Shown here piece after piece: positions 1 to 7,894 of a DNA stretch of 53,848 bases. The notes below the pieces were generated by a model. It saw nothing but the letters and a program-made list of their open reading frames with translations. It did no database searches and was not told where the DNA came from. The stretch comes from Flavobacterium sp. (GTDB lineage Bacteria; Bacteroidota; Bacteroidia; Flavobacteriales; Flavobacteriaceae). Location: assembly GCA_030153045.1 (NCBI GenBank), contig JASLID010000107.1, positions 1 to 53,848 on the forward strand, written 5' to 3'. A program made the translations under genes and the position numbers. Numbering within the stretch: position 1 is the first letter of the stretch; the number at the start of each line of letters is the position of its first letter.

Positions 1-9
1 TAAAATTTC

Positions 10-48
10 TTGCGAAATGTAAACGTGAATTTACTACAAAATTCGCAA
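10..48. repeat. Imperfect hairpin at window edge
   Basis: Arms TTGCGAA (10-16) and TTCGCAA (42-48) are perfectly complementary. An inner pair GTAAA (19-23) and TTTAC (30-34) closes a 6-base loop. The hairpin lies just downstream of the lipoprotein gene that ends at 75 and next to an inverted-repeat arm at 64-78. There is no U-tract, so it does not look like a terminator. It may be half of a larger palindrome cut by the window edge. Confidence 0.5.
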
Positions 49-63
49 TCTTGCCAAACGCCT

Positions 64-591
64 GTTAGTAGCCGTTACTTTATCATTTTTTTTAGCCATT
101 CTTCTAAGTAGACAGATAAGAAAGTGTCTGATGAAAACAACTCTTTCATTGCTAGTTCTTTTTTATTAGTACAACCTGAACAAATTACAATTTTCTCATC
201 GCTAATCAGATTCTCTTCTATTTGACTTTGGTCTACTCTTGTTAACGAGATTAGGTTTCTCTTTTCAAGCTTTTTACAAACAACAGTTGCTAAATATTTT
301 TCTGCAACGCTTTTACTCGAAAGTTTTTTACTTATACCATTATAATTTTTATCTACGAGTAGCTTGCTAATTGTTTTTACAGGTTCTGATTTTCTTCCCG
401 AGCTATAACATGCAAATCCAATTAAACTATTTTCGTCCACAATTTTAGGTGGAGGTGGAGGAAGGATTAGACTTTCAGTTTGTTTTTCTGTGGCGTTTGA
501 ATCTTTTTTGTCATTACAACTTAAAAAAATGAAACTAATAAGAAGAAATAGGATTTGTTTTTTCATATGTGGTTTTGTAATGGCTACTAAC
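64..591. repeat. Inverted repeat pair bracketing a lipoprotein gene
   Basis: GTTAGTAGCCGTTAC at 64-78 and GTAATGGCTACTAAC at 577-591 are reverse complements at 14 of 15 positions. They flank one small gene on the minus strand. The left arm contains that gene's stop codon and the right arm lies just upstream of its start. The arrangement resembles a cassette or a miniature mobile unit. No recombinase gene is seen nearby, so the mechanism is unknown. Confidence 0.6.
75..566 (-). CDS. Uncharacterised small lipoprotein
   Basis: A 163-residue protein of unknown function. A short positively charged start (MKKQ) is followed by a hydrophobic stretch and a lipobox ending FLSC, with Cys17 as the probable lipidated residue. 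A low-complexity linker with five prolines sits around residues 36-40. The rest is charged, with four further cysteines, two of them in a CSGC motif near residue 130, which could form disulfides or bind metal. It sits between the arms of a 15-bp inverted repeat and is not co-directionally packed with another gene. I do not recognise a family. A periplasmic-side lipoprotein is the safest reading. Confidence 0.75.
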   Translation of the reverse strand: MKKQILFLLISFIFLSCNDKKDSNATEKQTESLILPPPPPKIVDENSLIGFACYSSGRKSEPVKTISKLLVDKNYNGISKKLSSKSVAEKYLATVVCKKLEKRNLISLTRVDQSQIEENLISDEKIVICSGCTNKKELAMKELFSSDTFLSVYLEEWLKKMIK

Positions 592-641
592 TCATAAATA
601 TATGCAACTCTGTCTCAAATAACACACTTCTCAAATATAAC

Positions 642-674
642 AAAAAAATCCGCTTCAATTTCTCAAAGCGGATT
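642..674 (-). terminator. Intrinsic terminator of gap
   Basis: Read on the minus strand, a 9-bp stem (AATCCGCTT/AAGCGGATT, arms at 666-674 and 647-655) is followed by seven U residues. It lies 28 bases past the gap stop codon. Confidence 0.85.
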
Positions 675-702
675 CTCTATTTTATAAAGGCAGACCCTGT
701 TA

Positions 703-2151
703 CTAGTAATACGTATAACGTCTTACTTTAGCAATGTATTTCGCCAAACGAATTACCTGATGGCTATAGCCATACTCGTTATCATACCAAACGTACAATA
801 CCACGTTTTTACCATCGGCAGAAACAATTGTAGCATTGCTATCGTAGATAGATGGAGCAGAAGTTCCCACGATATCAGAAGATACCAATTCGTTGTTTAA
901 TGAATATTTAATTTGCTCTACCAATTCACCTTCTAAAGCGTATTGCTTCATGATGTTGTTAATACCTTCTACAGAAGTCTCTTTGCCAACTTCAAGATTC
1001 AATACTACTAATGAACCGTTAGGAACAGGAACACGAATCGCGTTAGAAGTTAATTTTCCAGCCAAACTTGGTAACGCTTTTGCTACTGCACTTCCAGCAC
1101 CTGTTTCAGTAATTACCATGTTTAAGGCAGCAGCACGACCACGACGGTATTTTTTGTGCATGTTGTCCACTAAATTCTGGTCATTGGTATAAGCGTGAAT
1201 GGTTTCTAAGTGTCCTTTTACTACGCCTAATGTGTCTTCAACCGCTTTCAAAATTGGTGTGATGGCATTCGTAGTACAAGAAGCTGCAGAGAAAATATTT
1301 ACTTCGTCTGGATTGTATTCGTTTTGGTTTACACCGTGAACGATATTTGGAACTCCTTTTCCAGGAGCAGTCAATAATACTTTATCAACACCTTTTGAAG
1401 TCAAGTGTCTTGCTAACGCTTCTTGCGTCGTGAAAGCACCTGTGTTATCAATTACTAAAGCATCATGGATTTCATAAGCTGTATAATCAATATCTTCTGG
1501 TTGATTGGCTGTAATGATGTGAACTGTTGTTCCGTTGATGATTAACGCATTGTTTTCTACATCGGCTACTACTGAACCTTGAAAATCTCCGTGGATAGAA
1601 TCGTAACGTAACAATGACGCTCTTTTTTCTAAAGAAGTCGCATCGTTTTTATCGCGAGTCACAATAGCGCGCAAACGCAATTGGTTTCCTTTACCCATTT
1701 TCGACATCAATTCTCTAGCTAACAAACGACCAATACGTCCAAAACCGTATAAAACAACATCTTTTGGTTGGATGTCGCTAGTTTCTTTTGCGTGTTTTAG
1801 TTTGTCTACAACAAATGATTTTGCATCATCATATTTGTTGTCTTCCAAGTGGAATTCGTAAGTTAATTTACCAATATCTAGTTTTGATGGTGGTAAATCT
1901 AACGAAAGAATAGCTCTAGCAATTTCTACCGAATCAAATACTGAAATAGGTTTGTTTACAAACTCACCAGCGTATTCGTGTAAATTGATGATGTCACTTA
2001 CATTTCTATCAATTAATTGATTTCTAAACAAAACCATCTCGATAGCTTTGTCATACCATAAATCACTGATAATTTTAATTAATTCAACTCCAGCTCTTCT
2101 TCTGTCTGCTTGAAAAGCGATTTCTTTTTCGTAAACCGTTGTGTTGCTCAT
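703..2151 (-). CDS. gap: Glyceraldehyde-3-phosphate dehydrogenase, long form
   Basis: Oxidises glyceraldehyde-3-phosphate to 1,3-bisphosphoglycerate with NAD(P), or the reverse, in central carbon metabolism. At 482 residues it is about 140 longer than the classical enzyme. The extra part is the N-terminal 130 residues, and the Rossmann motif GFGRIGR starts near residue 136. The catalytic block SAASCTTNAITP places the nucleophile at Cys292. This long form is usual in Flavobacteriia. The start follows a -7 box at 2188-2195. The extension may adjust oligomer contacts or cofactor use, but nothing in the sequence proves that. Confidence 0.95.
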   Translation of the reverse strand: MSNTTVYEKEIAFQADRRRAGVELIKIISDLWYDKAIEMVLFRNQLIDRNVSDIINLHEYAGEFVNKPISVFDSVEIARAILSLDLPPSKLDIGKLTYEFHLEDNKYDDAKSFVVDKLKHAKETSDIQPKDVVLYGFGRIGRLLARELMSKMGKGNQLRLRAIVTRDKNDATSLEKRASLLRYDSIHGDFQGSVVADVENNALIINGTTVHIITANQPEDIDYTAYEIHDALVIDNTGAFTTQEALARHLTSKGVDKVLLTAPGKGVPNIVHGVNQNEYNPDEVNIFSAASCTTNAITPILKAVEDTLGVVKGHLETIHAYTNDQNLVDNMHKKYRRGRAAALNMVITETGAGSAVAKALPSLAGKLTSNAIRVPVPNGSLVVLNLEVGKETSVEGINNIMKQYALEGELVEQIKYSLNNELVSSDIVGTSAPSIYDSNATIVSADGKNVVLYVWYDNEYGYSHQVIRLAKYIAKVRRYTYY

Positions 2152-2187
2152 TCGTTTAGGTAAAAAAGGTTATTATTTTTTGTTGTG

Positions 2188-2195
2188 CAAAAGTA
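2188..2195 (-). promoter_or_regulatory. -7 promoter box upstream of gap
   Basis: Read on the minus strand this is TACTTTTG, an exact match to the Bacteroidota TAnnTTTG consensus. The expected upstream TTTG is only approximated (TTTA, about 20 bases away). The predicted transcript start is about 30 bases before the gap ATG. Confidence 0.6.
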
Positions 2196-2246
2196 TCAAT
2201 TTCAAACGTTTTCGTAAAGTCTTTTGTGATATTTTTACTCATTTTT

Positions 2247-2335
2247 GTCATTTCGACGAAGGAGAAACCTTTAGGTTCAGCGTAGCTAAATCTCATTTGA
2301 TGAATTATTTGAGATTTTTCCTTCGTCGAAATGAC
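2247..2335. repeat. Long-stem palindromic repeat, family B copy 1
   Basis: A 17-bp perfect inverted repeat (arms 2247-2263 and 2319-2335, core TTTCGACGAAGGA) encloses a second hairpin with 8-bp arms (AAATCTCA at 2288-2295, TGAGATTT at 2310-2317). A related element lies at 18493-18560. It sits between htrA and gap. Translations across it give only repeat-derived peptides and are not called as genes. Confidence 0.8.
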
Positions 2336-2354
2336 ATTGAAAACAATTTTTAAT

Positions 2355-2381
2355 AAAAAAACCAGCTTGTTAAGCTGGTTT
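2355..2381 (-). terminator. Intrinsic terminator of htrA
   Basis: Stem AACCAGCTT/AAGCTGGTT with a 3-base loop, followed on the minus strand by a run of U. It lies 20 bases after the htrA stop codon. Confidence 0.85.
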
Positions 2382-2401
2382 AATTGATGTAAGTATTTCA
2401 A

Positions 2402-3793
2402 TTATAACAAGAATCTTAAAACTTGACCATTTGGGGTAAGTAATTCTATTTGTGAACGTTGACTTTCTCCTTTTTTAGAAAGTACTCGAGTTATGGTTTC
2501 AATATCAGTCGCTTTGATGTTATCTACGCTTAAAATAACTCCGCCTTTTAGTTGATCGGCATAATCCGCTAATTCTTCATTGGTGATATCTTTGATTTTT
2601 ACACCATAACTGATTCCAAATTTCTTCTTATCTGCACCATCAATATCTTCTAATTCTAACCCTTTTAAGTCATAATTAATCAATTCTTTCTTGGTCAATT
2701 TTACAGTGGCCATCTTATCTTCACCACCACGTTTGAAACCAACTTTAATTTCATCGTTAGGACGTTTGGTATTGATGTACGAAGTTAAATCGGCAAAAGT
2801 CATAATGCTTTTATCATCTAACTTGTTAATGATGTCTCCTTTTTTCAAACCTGCTTTTTCAGCACCTGAATTTTTAGAAGTTTTAGCTACTAGCACGCCG
2901 GTTGTTTCTTTAATACCTAATTCTTTTGAGGCAGCGCTGTTCAATTCGGCAGCTTCAATTCCTAAAACACCACGTTGTACATTACCGTATTCCATTAAAT
3001 CTTCAACGATTTTACGAGCTAAATTCGATGGAACCGCAAACGAATACCCTACGTATGAGCCTGTTTGCGATGAAATCATCGTGTTAATTCCAACCAATTC
3101 GCCACGAGTGTTTACTAATGCACCTCCACTATTGCCCGGATTAACAGCAGCATCCGTTTGAATAAAAGATTGTATGCCATTATTAGACAAATCTCTAGCC
3201 TTAGCCGATACAATTCCTGCGGTTACCGTCGATGTCAAATTGTACGGATTCCCCACAGCTAAAACCCATTCACCCACTTTAATAGTATCTGAATTTCCAA
3301 AAGTAGCATACGGTAATTTTTCGCCAGCCTCTACTTTAAGTAAAGCGATATCCATTTTACTGTCGGTACCCACTAATTTGGCTTTGTATGTTTTGTTGTT
3401 GTTCAATGTTACTTCCAGTTCGGTAGCATCTTTTACCACATGATTGTTGGTTACAATATAACCGTCCTCGCTAATAATTACACCTGACCCGGTTCCTACT
3501 TGCGTTTGTTGCCCACCTCCGCCATGGCCATAGAAAAACTCCATCATTGGATTATTTGGCACGTTATAAACCGTCTTGTTTTTTACGTGAACCACTGTGT
3601 GAATGGTGTTTTCGGCTGCTACCGTGAAATCAACACTTTCGCCGGTTAATCCAACCGTTCTTGCAAAATTATCACTCGCAATAGATAATTTAGATCCCGA
3701 AGCGCTTTCGTCTTCTATAAACAATTTGTAAGCTCCAAGCGTTGTTGCTCCGCTTAACAAAGACACAAAAAATAGACTTGCAAATTTTTTCAT
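2402..3793 (-). CDS. htrA: HtrA/DegP-type periplasmic serine protease
   Basis: Quality-control protease or chaperone acting outside the inner membrane. The N-terminus (MKKFASLFFVSLLSGATTLGA) is a signal peptide or membrane anchor. The trypsin-like domain shows the triad His118 (TNNHVV), Asp148 (SKMDIALL) and Ser222 (NPGNSGGAL). A PDZ domain follows at about 275-365 with a second, weaker PDZ-like region up to the C-terminus, giving the DegP/DegQ layout at 463 residues. Transcribed alone toward gap, with its own terminator. Upstream is the divergent dapF leader. Confidence 0.95.
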   Translation of the reverse strand: MKKFASLFFVSLLSGATTLGAYKLFIEDESASGSKLSIASDNFARTVGLTGESVDFTVAAENTIHTVVHVKNKTVYNVPNNPMMEFFYGHGGGGQQTQVGTGSGVIISEDGYIVTNNHVVKDATELEVTLNNNKTYKAKLVGTDSKMDIALLKVEAGEKLPYATFGNSDTIKVGEWVLAVGNPYNLTSTVTAGIVSAKARDLSNNGIQSFIQTDAAVNPGNSGGALVNTRGELVGINTMISSQTGSYVGYSFAVPSNLARKIVEDLMEYGNVQRGVLGIEAAELNSAASKELGIKETTGVLVAKTSKNSGAEKAGLKKGDIINKLDDKSIMTFADLTSYINTKRPNDEIKVGFKRGGEDKMATVKLTKKELINYDLKGLELEDIDGADKKKFGISYGVKIKDITNEELADYADQLKGGVILSVDNIKATDIETITRVLSKKGESQRSQIELLTPNGQVLRFLL

Positions 3794-3903
3794 AGTTAAA
3801 ATGTATTTGGTTTAAAATTCTAAACGTAAATTTAAAATTTTGTTGTCTTCAAAAAAAGAGTTTAACGCTCGTTTAACAACTTTTAACTTCCCTTTAATAT
3901 TTG

Positions 3904-3911
3904 TAACTTTG
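3904..3911 (+). promoter_or_regulatory. Candidate promoter box for dapF
   Basis: TAACTTTG matches TAnnTTTG exactly. TTTT 19 bases upstream (3881-3884) is a one-mismatch -33 element. The predicted start, about 7 bases downstream, falls at the left end of the 3919-4060 repeat, which would make the repeat part of the dapF leader. Confidence 0.5.
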
Positions 3912-3918
3912 TTTAGAT

Positions 3919-4060
3919 TTTTAGGAGCACTACATTTGGGTTTCTAATAAACATTGTTCCTGCTATCCGTTGCAATCTGTCATTGCGAGGAACGAAGCAA
4001 TCTTTTGATTGGATTGCCACGTTCCTCGCAATGACAGGATTTCCACTGCTATCAGGGCTA
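3919..4060 (+). repeat. 142-bp two-ended palindromic repeat, family A copy 1
   Basis: Begins TTTTAGGAGC and ends TCAGGGCTA. An 18-bp perfect stem (arms starting CTGTCATTGCGAGG and ending CGCAATGACAG) lies in the middle, with outer, weaker complementarity. The second copy, at 16825-16964, has the same ends, order and orientation. The 312-base gap between htrA and dapF (3794-4105) holds this element and the promoter box, and I see no gene in it. Confidence 0.8.
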
Positions 4061-4105
4061 TATAGAAAGTTTTTAGTTTTTAAGAAGTTATTAAATTTCA
4101 ATTCA

Positions 4106-4882
4106 ATGCAATTTTACAAATACGAAGGGACCGGAAACGATTTTGTCATGATAGACAATCGGTTGATGCTGTTTCCTAAAGAAAATATCAAACTTATAGA
4201 GAAAATTTGCGACCGTCGTTTTGGTGTCGGGGCCGATGGGTTGATATTGCTTGAAAACGATTCAACAACCAATTTCAAAATGGTCTATTACAATTCCGAT
4301 GGGAACGAAAGTTCTATGTGTGGTAATGGAGGTCGTTGTTTGGTGGCTTTCGCTAAAAAACTAAACGTAATAAAAAATGAGGCCGATTTTATTGCGGTAG
4401 ACGGTTTGCATCATGCAGCAATTAATGAAAACGAAATTGTTTCGCTTCAAATGAAAGATGTAGATGCAGTAAACATATATAACGATTATGTTTTTTTAAA
4501 TACCGGTTCACCACATCACGTACAATTTGTTGACGATTTACCTAACTTTGATGTAAAGAATGAAGGTGCTAAAATACGTTATGGTGATTTGTATGGTAAA
4601 GCAGGAAGTAACGTTAATTTCGTGAAACAAATCTCGGAAAACGAATTCTCTATACGAACTTACGAACGTGGAGTAGAAGACGAAACATTGTCTTGTGGAA
4701 CAGGAGCGACAGCTGTTGCTATTGCCATGAAAGCCATTGGAAAAACCAATAGCAATACAATAAACATCAATGTAGAAGGAGGGAAGCTAGAAGTTTCATT
4801 TACAGAAGAAGATGGCGTTTACAAAAATGTCTTCCTTAAAGGGCCTGCGACTTTTGTTTTTACAGGAACACTAATTTTATAA
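4106..4882 (+). CDS. dapF: Diaminopimelate epimerase
   Basis: Converts LL- to meso-diaminopimelate for peptidoglycan and lysine, in the cytoplasm. The 258-residue protein from MQFYKYEGTGND has the usual family length. The two catalytic cysteines are Cys72 (MCGNGGRC) and Cys197 (LSCGTGAT), acting as the acid/base pair. I start at the ATG at 4106 and not further upstream because the family begins at this point, and the upstream in-frame codons are encoded by an intergenic palindromic repeat. The leader appears to carry that repeat, which may affect expression. Confidence 0.95.
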   Translation: MQFYKYEGTGNDFVMIDNRLMLFPKENIKLIEKICDRRFGVGADGLILLENDSTTNFKMVYYNSDGNESSMCGNGGRCLVAFAKKLNVIKNEADFIAVDGLHHAAINENEIVSLQMKDVDAVNIYNDYVFLNTGSPHHVQFVDDLPNFDVKNEGAKIRYGDLYGKAGSNVNFVKQISENEFSIRTYERGVEDETLSCGTGATAVAIAMKAIGKTNSNTININVEGGKLEVSFTEEDGVYKNVFLKGPATFVFTGTLIL

Positions 4883-5260
4883 TTACGAATGTCAAATTAC
4901 GAATTATGAAATCAGATAATACTGTTCAACTGAAAAGTTACGCATTTGCACTCAGGACAATTAAAGTTTATAAATATTTAAGTCAAGAGAAGAAAGAGTT
5001 TATTCTTTCAAAGCAATTATTAAGAAGTGGAACTTCTATTGGAGCGAATATTGAAGAAGCTATTGGAGGTCAAAGTAAGAATGATTTTTTTGCAAAAATC
5101 ACTATTTCATATAAAGAAGCTAGAGAGTCTAAATATTGGATAAGATTGTTGAAAGATTCAGATTATTTAAGTGATGATCAAGCCGATAATCTTTTAAAAG
5201 ATGTTGATGAGCTACTGAAGATAATAGGTGCTATCCAGAAGACCATTCGTAATTCGTAAT
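4883..5260. repeat. ATTACGAAT inverted repeats flanking a four-helix-bundle gene
   Basis: ATTACGAAT occurs twice just before the start codon (4882-4890 and 4896-4904). Its reverse complement ATTCGTAAT occurs twice, overlapping, at 5245-5253 and 5252-5260 over the stop codon. Two direct copies on one side and two inverted copies on the other thus bracket the gene almost exactly. Confidence 0.65.
4906..5259 (+). CDS. Four-helix-bundle protein (S23/IVS family)
   Basis: A 117-residue, highly helical protein. The motifs LRSGTSIGANIEEA and KEARESKYWIRLL are typical of the small four-helix-bundle family first met as proteins encoded in 23S rRNA intervening sequences and related to the Avd accessory proteins of diversity-generating retroelements. 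Biochemical role is unknown. It stands alone here: no rRNA or reverse transcriptase lies nearby. It interrupts what would otherwise be a dapF-GNAT junction and is bracketed by inverted 9-bp repeats, so it may have arrived as a small mobile unit. Confidence 0.85.
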   Translation: MKSDNTVQLKSYAFALRTIKVYKYLSQEKKEFILSKQLLRSGTSIGANIEEAIGGQSKNDFFAKITISYKEARESKYWIRLLKDSDYLSDDQADNLLKDVDELLKIIGAIQKTIRNS

Positions 5261-5282
5261 TATTAATTTGTAATTTTTCAAT

Positions 5283-5816
5283 ATGATTACTCTAAAAGGA
5301 AATACGATCTACCTGCGTGCACTAGAACCCGAAGATTTGGACTTTGTTTACACTATTGAAAACAATGAAACGATTTGGGAAGTAAGTAACACTCAAACAC
5401 CTTATTCTAGGTTTTTAATCATGCAGTATCTCGAAAATGCACATCAGGACATTTATAATGCAAAACAATTGCGATTGGCCATTTGCAAAAATGATACTTT
5501 CGAAGCCGTAGGATTAATCGATTTGTTTGATTTTGATCCTAAGAATAATCGCGCAGGTATTGGGATTGTTATCGAAAATAATCAAAACAGAAATCAAGGA
5601 ATAGGACAGGAGTCACTTTCACTTATTATAAAATATGCTTTCACTCATTTAAACCTGCATCAATTGTATGCAAATATTGGAAGTAATAATGAAGCTAGTT
5701 TGAAGCTTTTTAGTAAATTTGGTTTCCAAAAAATTGGCACTAAAAAAGAGTGGAATTTTTTTCAAGGCAAATACTTTGACGAAGAATTACACCAATTAAT
5801 AAACAAAAACAGTTAA
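5283..5816 (+). CDS. GNAT N-acetyltransferase, RimJ/RimL type
   Basis: Acetyl-CoA-dependent N-acetyltransferase of 177 residues. The opening LRALEPEDLDFVYTIENNE and the acetyl-CoA site around NRNQGIGQESLSLII, followed by the NEASLKLFSKFGF segment, are characteristic of the RimL-like branch. The substrate cannot be read from sequence; a protein N-terminus, a small amine or a sugar are all possible. It lies 11 bases before mltG on the same strand, so the two are probably co-transcribed. Confidence 0.85.
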   Translation: MITLKGNTIYLRALEPEDLDFVYTIENNETIWEVSNTQTPYSRFLIMQYLENAHQDIYNAKQLRLAICKNDTFEAVGLIDLFDFDPKNNRAGIGIVIENNQNRNQGIGQESLSLIIKYAFTHLNLHQLYANIGSNNEASLKLFSKFGFQKIGTKKEWNFFQGKYFDEELHQLINKNS

Positions 5817-5827
5817 AAAGATATATT

Positions 5828-6856
5828 TTGAATAAAAAGAAGATAATTTTAGGCTTAGGGATTCTATTTGTTGCAGCGGCAGCTTTTTTGTATTTCACAG
5901 TATTTATTGGAAATACTAAATTTAATGAAGATGAAAAATACATTTACATTCCTACAGGTTCTACTTATGAAGATGTGTTGAGGATTATTTCTCCAGAAGT
6001 AAAGAACATCGATAAATTCAAATTCATTGCTGAAAAACGCTCGTATGACGAAAATGTTTTCCCAGGTCGATTTTTATTCAAAAAAGGGATGAACAGTCTT
6101 AGCTTGGTTTCTGCCTTACGACATAATAACCCTTTAAATTTAGCTTTTAACAATCAGGAAAGTTTAGAAAAATTAGTTTCACGCGTTTCTTCGCAAATTG
6201 AAGCGGATAGTTTAAGTTTGATGAAAGCCATAAAAGATCCGGTTTTTATGGAAAATAACGGTTTCAATGAAGAAACGGCGCTGGCTATGTTTATTCCAAA
6301 TTCGTACCAAATGAAATGGAATACTTCTGCTGAGAAATTCAGAGATAAAATGAATGATGAATTCAAAAAATTCTGGAATACCGAAAGAGTTAATAAAGCC
6401 AAGACACTTGGATTAACTCCTATTGAAGTCATGACATTAGCGGCTATTGTGCACAAAGAAACCGTTAAAACAGACGAAAGACCTAGAGTGGCTGGCGTTT
6501 ATTTGAACCGATTAAAATTGGAAATGCCATTGCAAGCTGATCCAACCATTATTTTCGCCATGCGTAGAAAAACAGGCAACCCTGATTTGGTTATCAAGCG
6601 AGTAATGGAAGGTGATTTGAGAGTTAACTCTCCATACAATACATACTTAAATATAGGATTGCCACCAGGCCCGGTAGCTATGCCTGATATTTCAGCGATT
6701 GATGCTGTTTTGAATGCCGAAAAGCACGACTATATTTATTTTTGTGCCAGCGTAGAACGTTTTGGTTATCATGAGTTTGCAGCCACTTTTGCAGAGCATG
6801 GTGTGTGGGCTAAAAAATACCGCGAATGGGTTGCTAAGCAAGGAATTCAGAGGTAG
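5828..6856 (+). CDS. mltG: Endolytic murein transglycosylase
   Basis: Membrane-anchored YceG/MltG enzyme that cleaves nascent glycan strands and helps set their length. One N-terminal membrane helix (about residues 5-25) is followed by a LysM-like part and the catalytic domain with IVHKETVKTDERPRVAGVYLNRL, where Glu211 is the probable catalytic residue. The 342-residue length is normal. The start codon is TTG: no in-frame ATG lies nearby, and the predicted N-terminus MNKKKIILG fits the family. It is followed after 2 bases by the DUF2279 gene, suggesting coupling. Confidence 0.93.
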   Translation: MNKKKIILGLGILFVAAAAFLYFTVFIGNTKFNEDEKYIYIPTGSTYEDVLRIISPEVKNIDKFKFIAEKRSYDENVFPGRFLFKKGMNSLSLVSALRHNNPLNLAFNNQESLEKLVSRVSSQIEADSLSLMKAIKDPVFMENNGFNEETALAMFIPNSYQMKWNTSAEKFRDKMNDEFKKFWNTERVNKAKTLGLTPIEVMTLAAIVHKETVKTDERPRVAGVYLNRLKLEMPLQADPTIIFAMRRKTGNPDLVIKRVMEGDLRVNSPYNTYLNIGLPPGPVAMPDISAIDAVLNAEKHDYIYFCASVERFGYHEFAATFAEHGVWAKKYREWVAKQGIQR

Positions 6857-6858
6857 TT

Positions 6859-7773
6859 TTGAATTTATTCAGATACATATTTTATTTTACCCTAATAAGT
6901 TCGATTCCGGTTTTTTCTCAAAACGGAATCGATTCTTTTTTAAGGCCTTCAGATTCTTTAAATGCTAAAAGAAGAAATGCTGTTGTTATCACTGAAGCTG
7001 TTGCTATTTCAGGAGCGCTAATTGGACTAAACGAGCTTTGGTATAAAGATTATCCTCATTCAAAATTTCATTTCATTAACGATAACGACCAATGGCTCCA
7101 AATGGATAAGTTAGGGCACATGTACTCCGCTTACCATATCGGAAGTGCAGGAGCTAATTTGTTGCACTGGGGTGGAGCTTCAAGGAAACAACAATTAATT
7201 TACGGTTCAACTTTAGGATTTGCCTTTTTAACTGCTGTAGAAGTCTTGGACGGGTTTTCCCAGAAATGGGGGGCTTCAACAGGAGATGTTATTGCCAATG
7301 CTGCAGGAACTGGTTTGTTTGTAACTCAAGAGTTGGTTTGGAAAGAACAACGAATTGTTCCAAAATTCTCTTTTCATCAAACATCCTATGCGCAAGTCAG
7401 ACCAGAGTTGTTAGGGAAGTCATTGAATGAACAAATTTTGAAAGATTATAACGGACAAACCTACTGGCTGTCAGTCAATGTTCATTCTTTTTTTAAGCAG
7501 TCTAAAATCCCAAAATGGCTCAATTTAGCAGTGGGTTATGGTGCCGATGGAATGCTTACTGGAGATAATGAAATTTCATCAAATTTAATCCTTCCTGAAA
7601 CACATCGATCTCGTCAGTTTTATTTGAGTTTCGACGCCGATTTAACCAAAATTAAAACAAAATCACACGTTTTAAAAACCCTTTTTTCTGTTTTTAACAC
7701 GATAAAAATCCCTGCGCCTACTTTAGAATTAACTGCAAGTCAACGAGTTAAAATGCACTTTATCTATTTTTAG
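6859..7773 (+). CDS. DUF2279 (YfiM-like) exported protein
   Basis: A 304-residue protein with a signal peptide (cleavage likely after IPVFS) and the conserved block LGHMYSAYHIGSAGANLLHWGG plus the GDVIANAAGTG segment of DUF2279. The hydrophobic middle suggests membrane association. The function of the family is not established. The start is TTG, 2 bases after the mltG stop, and no better start exists. Co-transcription with mltG points to an envelope role. The end is followed by about 120 bases with a promoter box and no gene. Confidence 0.75.
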   Translation: MNLFRYIFYFTLISSIPVFSQNGIDSFLRPSDSLNAKRRNAVVITEAVAISGALIGLNELWYKDYPHSKFHFINDNDQWLQMDKLGHMYSAYHIGSAGANLLHWGGASRKQQLIYGSTLGFAFLTAVEVLDGFSQKWGASTGDVIANAAGTGLFVTQELVWKEQRIVPKFSFHQTSYAQVRPELLGKSLNEQILKDYNGQTYWLSVNVHSFFKQSKIPKWLNLAVGYGADGMLTGDNEISSNLILPETHRSRQFYLSFDADLTKIKTKSHVLKTLFSVFNTIKIPAPTLELTASQRVKMHFIYF

Positions 7774-7805
7774 ACAATATTAACAACCTTTCTAATTATA
7801 AGGGT

Positions 7806-7813
7806 TAACTTTG
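7806..7813 (+). promoter_or_regulatory. -7 box upstream of the transglycosylase-like gene
   Basis: TAACTTTG, an exact TAnnTTTG match, 82 bases before the ATG at 7895. I see no good -33 element, so this is tentative. Confidence 0.4.
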
Positions 7814-7894
7814 CAGAGTAGAAATTTTCTAATGATGATGGAAAGCATCCTTAATTTTAAAACAGGATTTCCTAGTTAGAAAGAAAAACATTTT

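Noticed and set aside
2141..2401. Two short open frames between gap and htrA
   Set aside because: They translate the palindromic repeat on both strands and lack any coding signal. Such peptides recur wherever the repeat occurs.
3983..4105. Earlier start for dapF
   Set aside because: The extra 41 residues are encoded by the intergenic palindromic repeat and do not match the family N-terminus.
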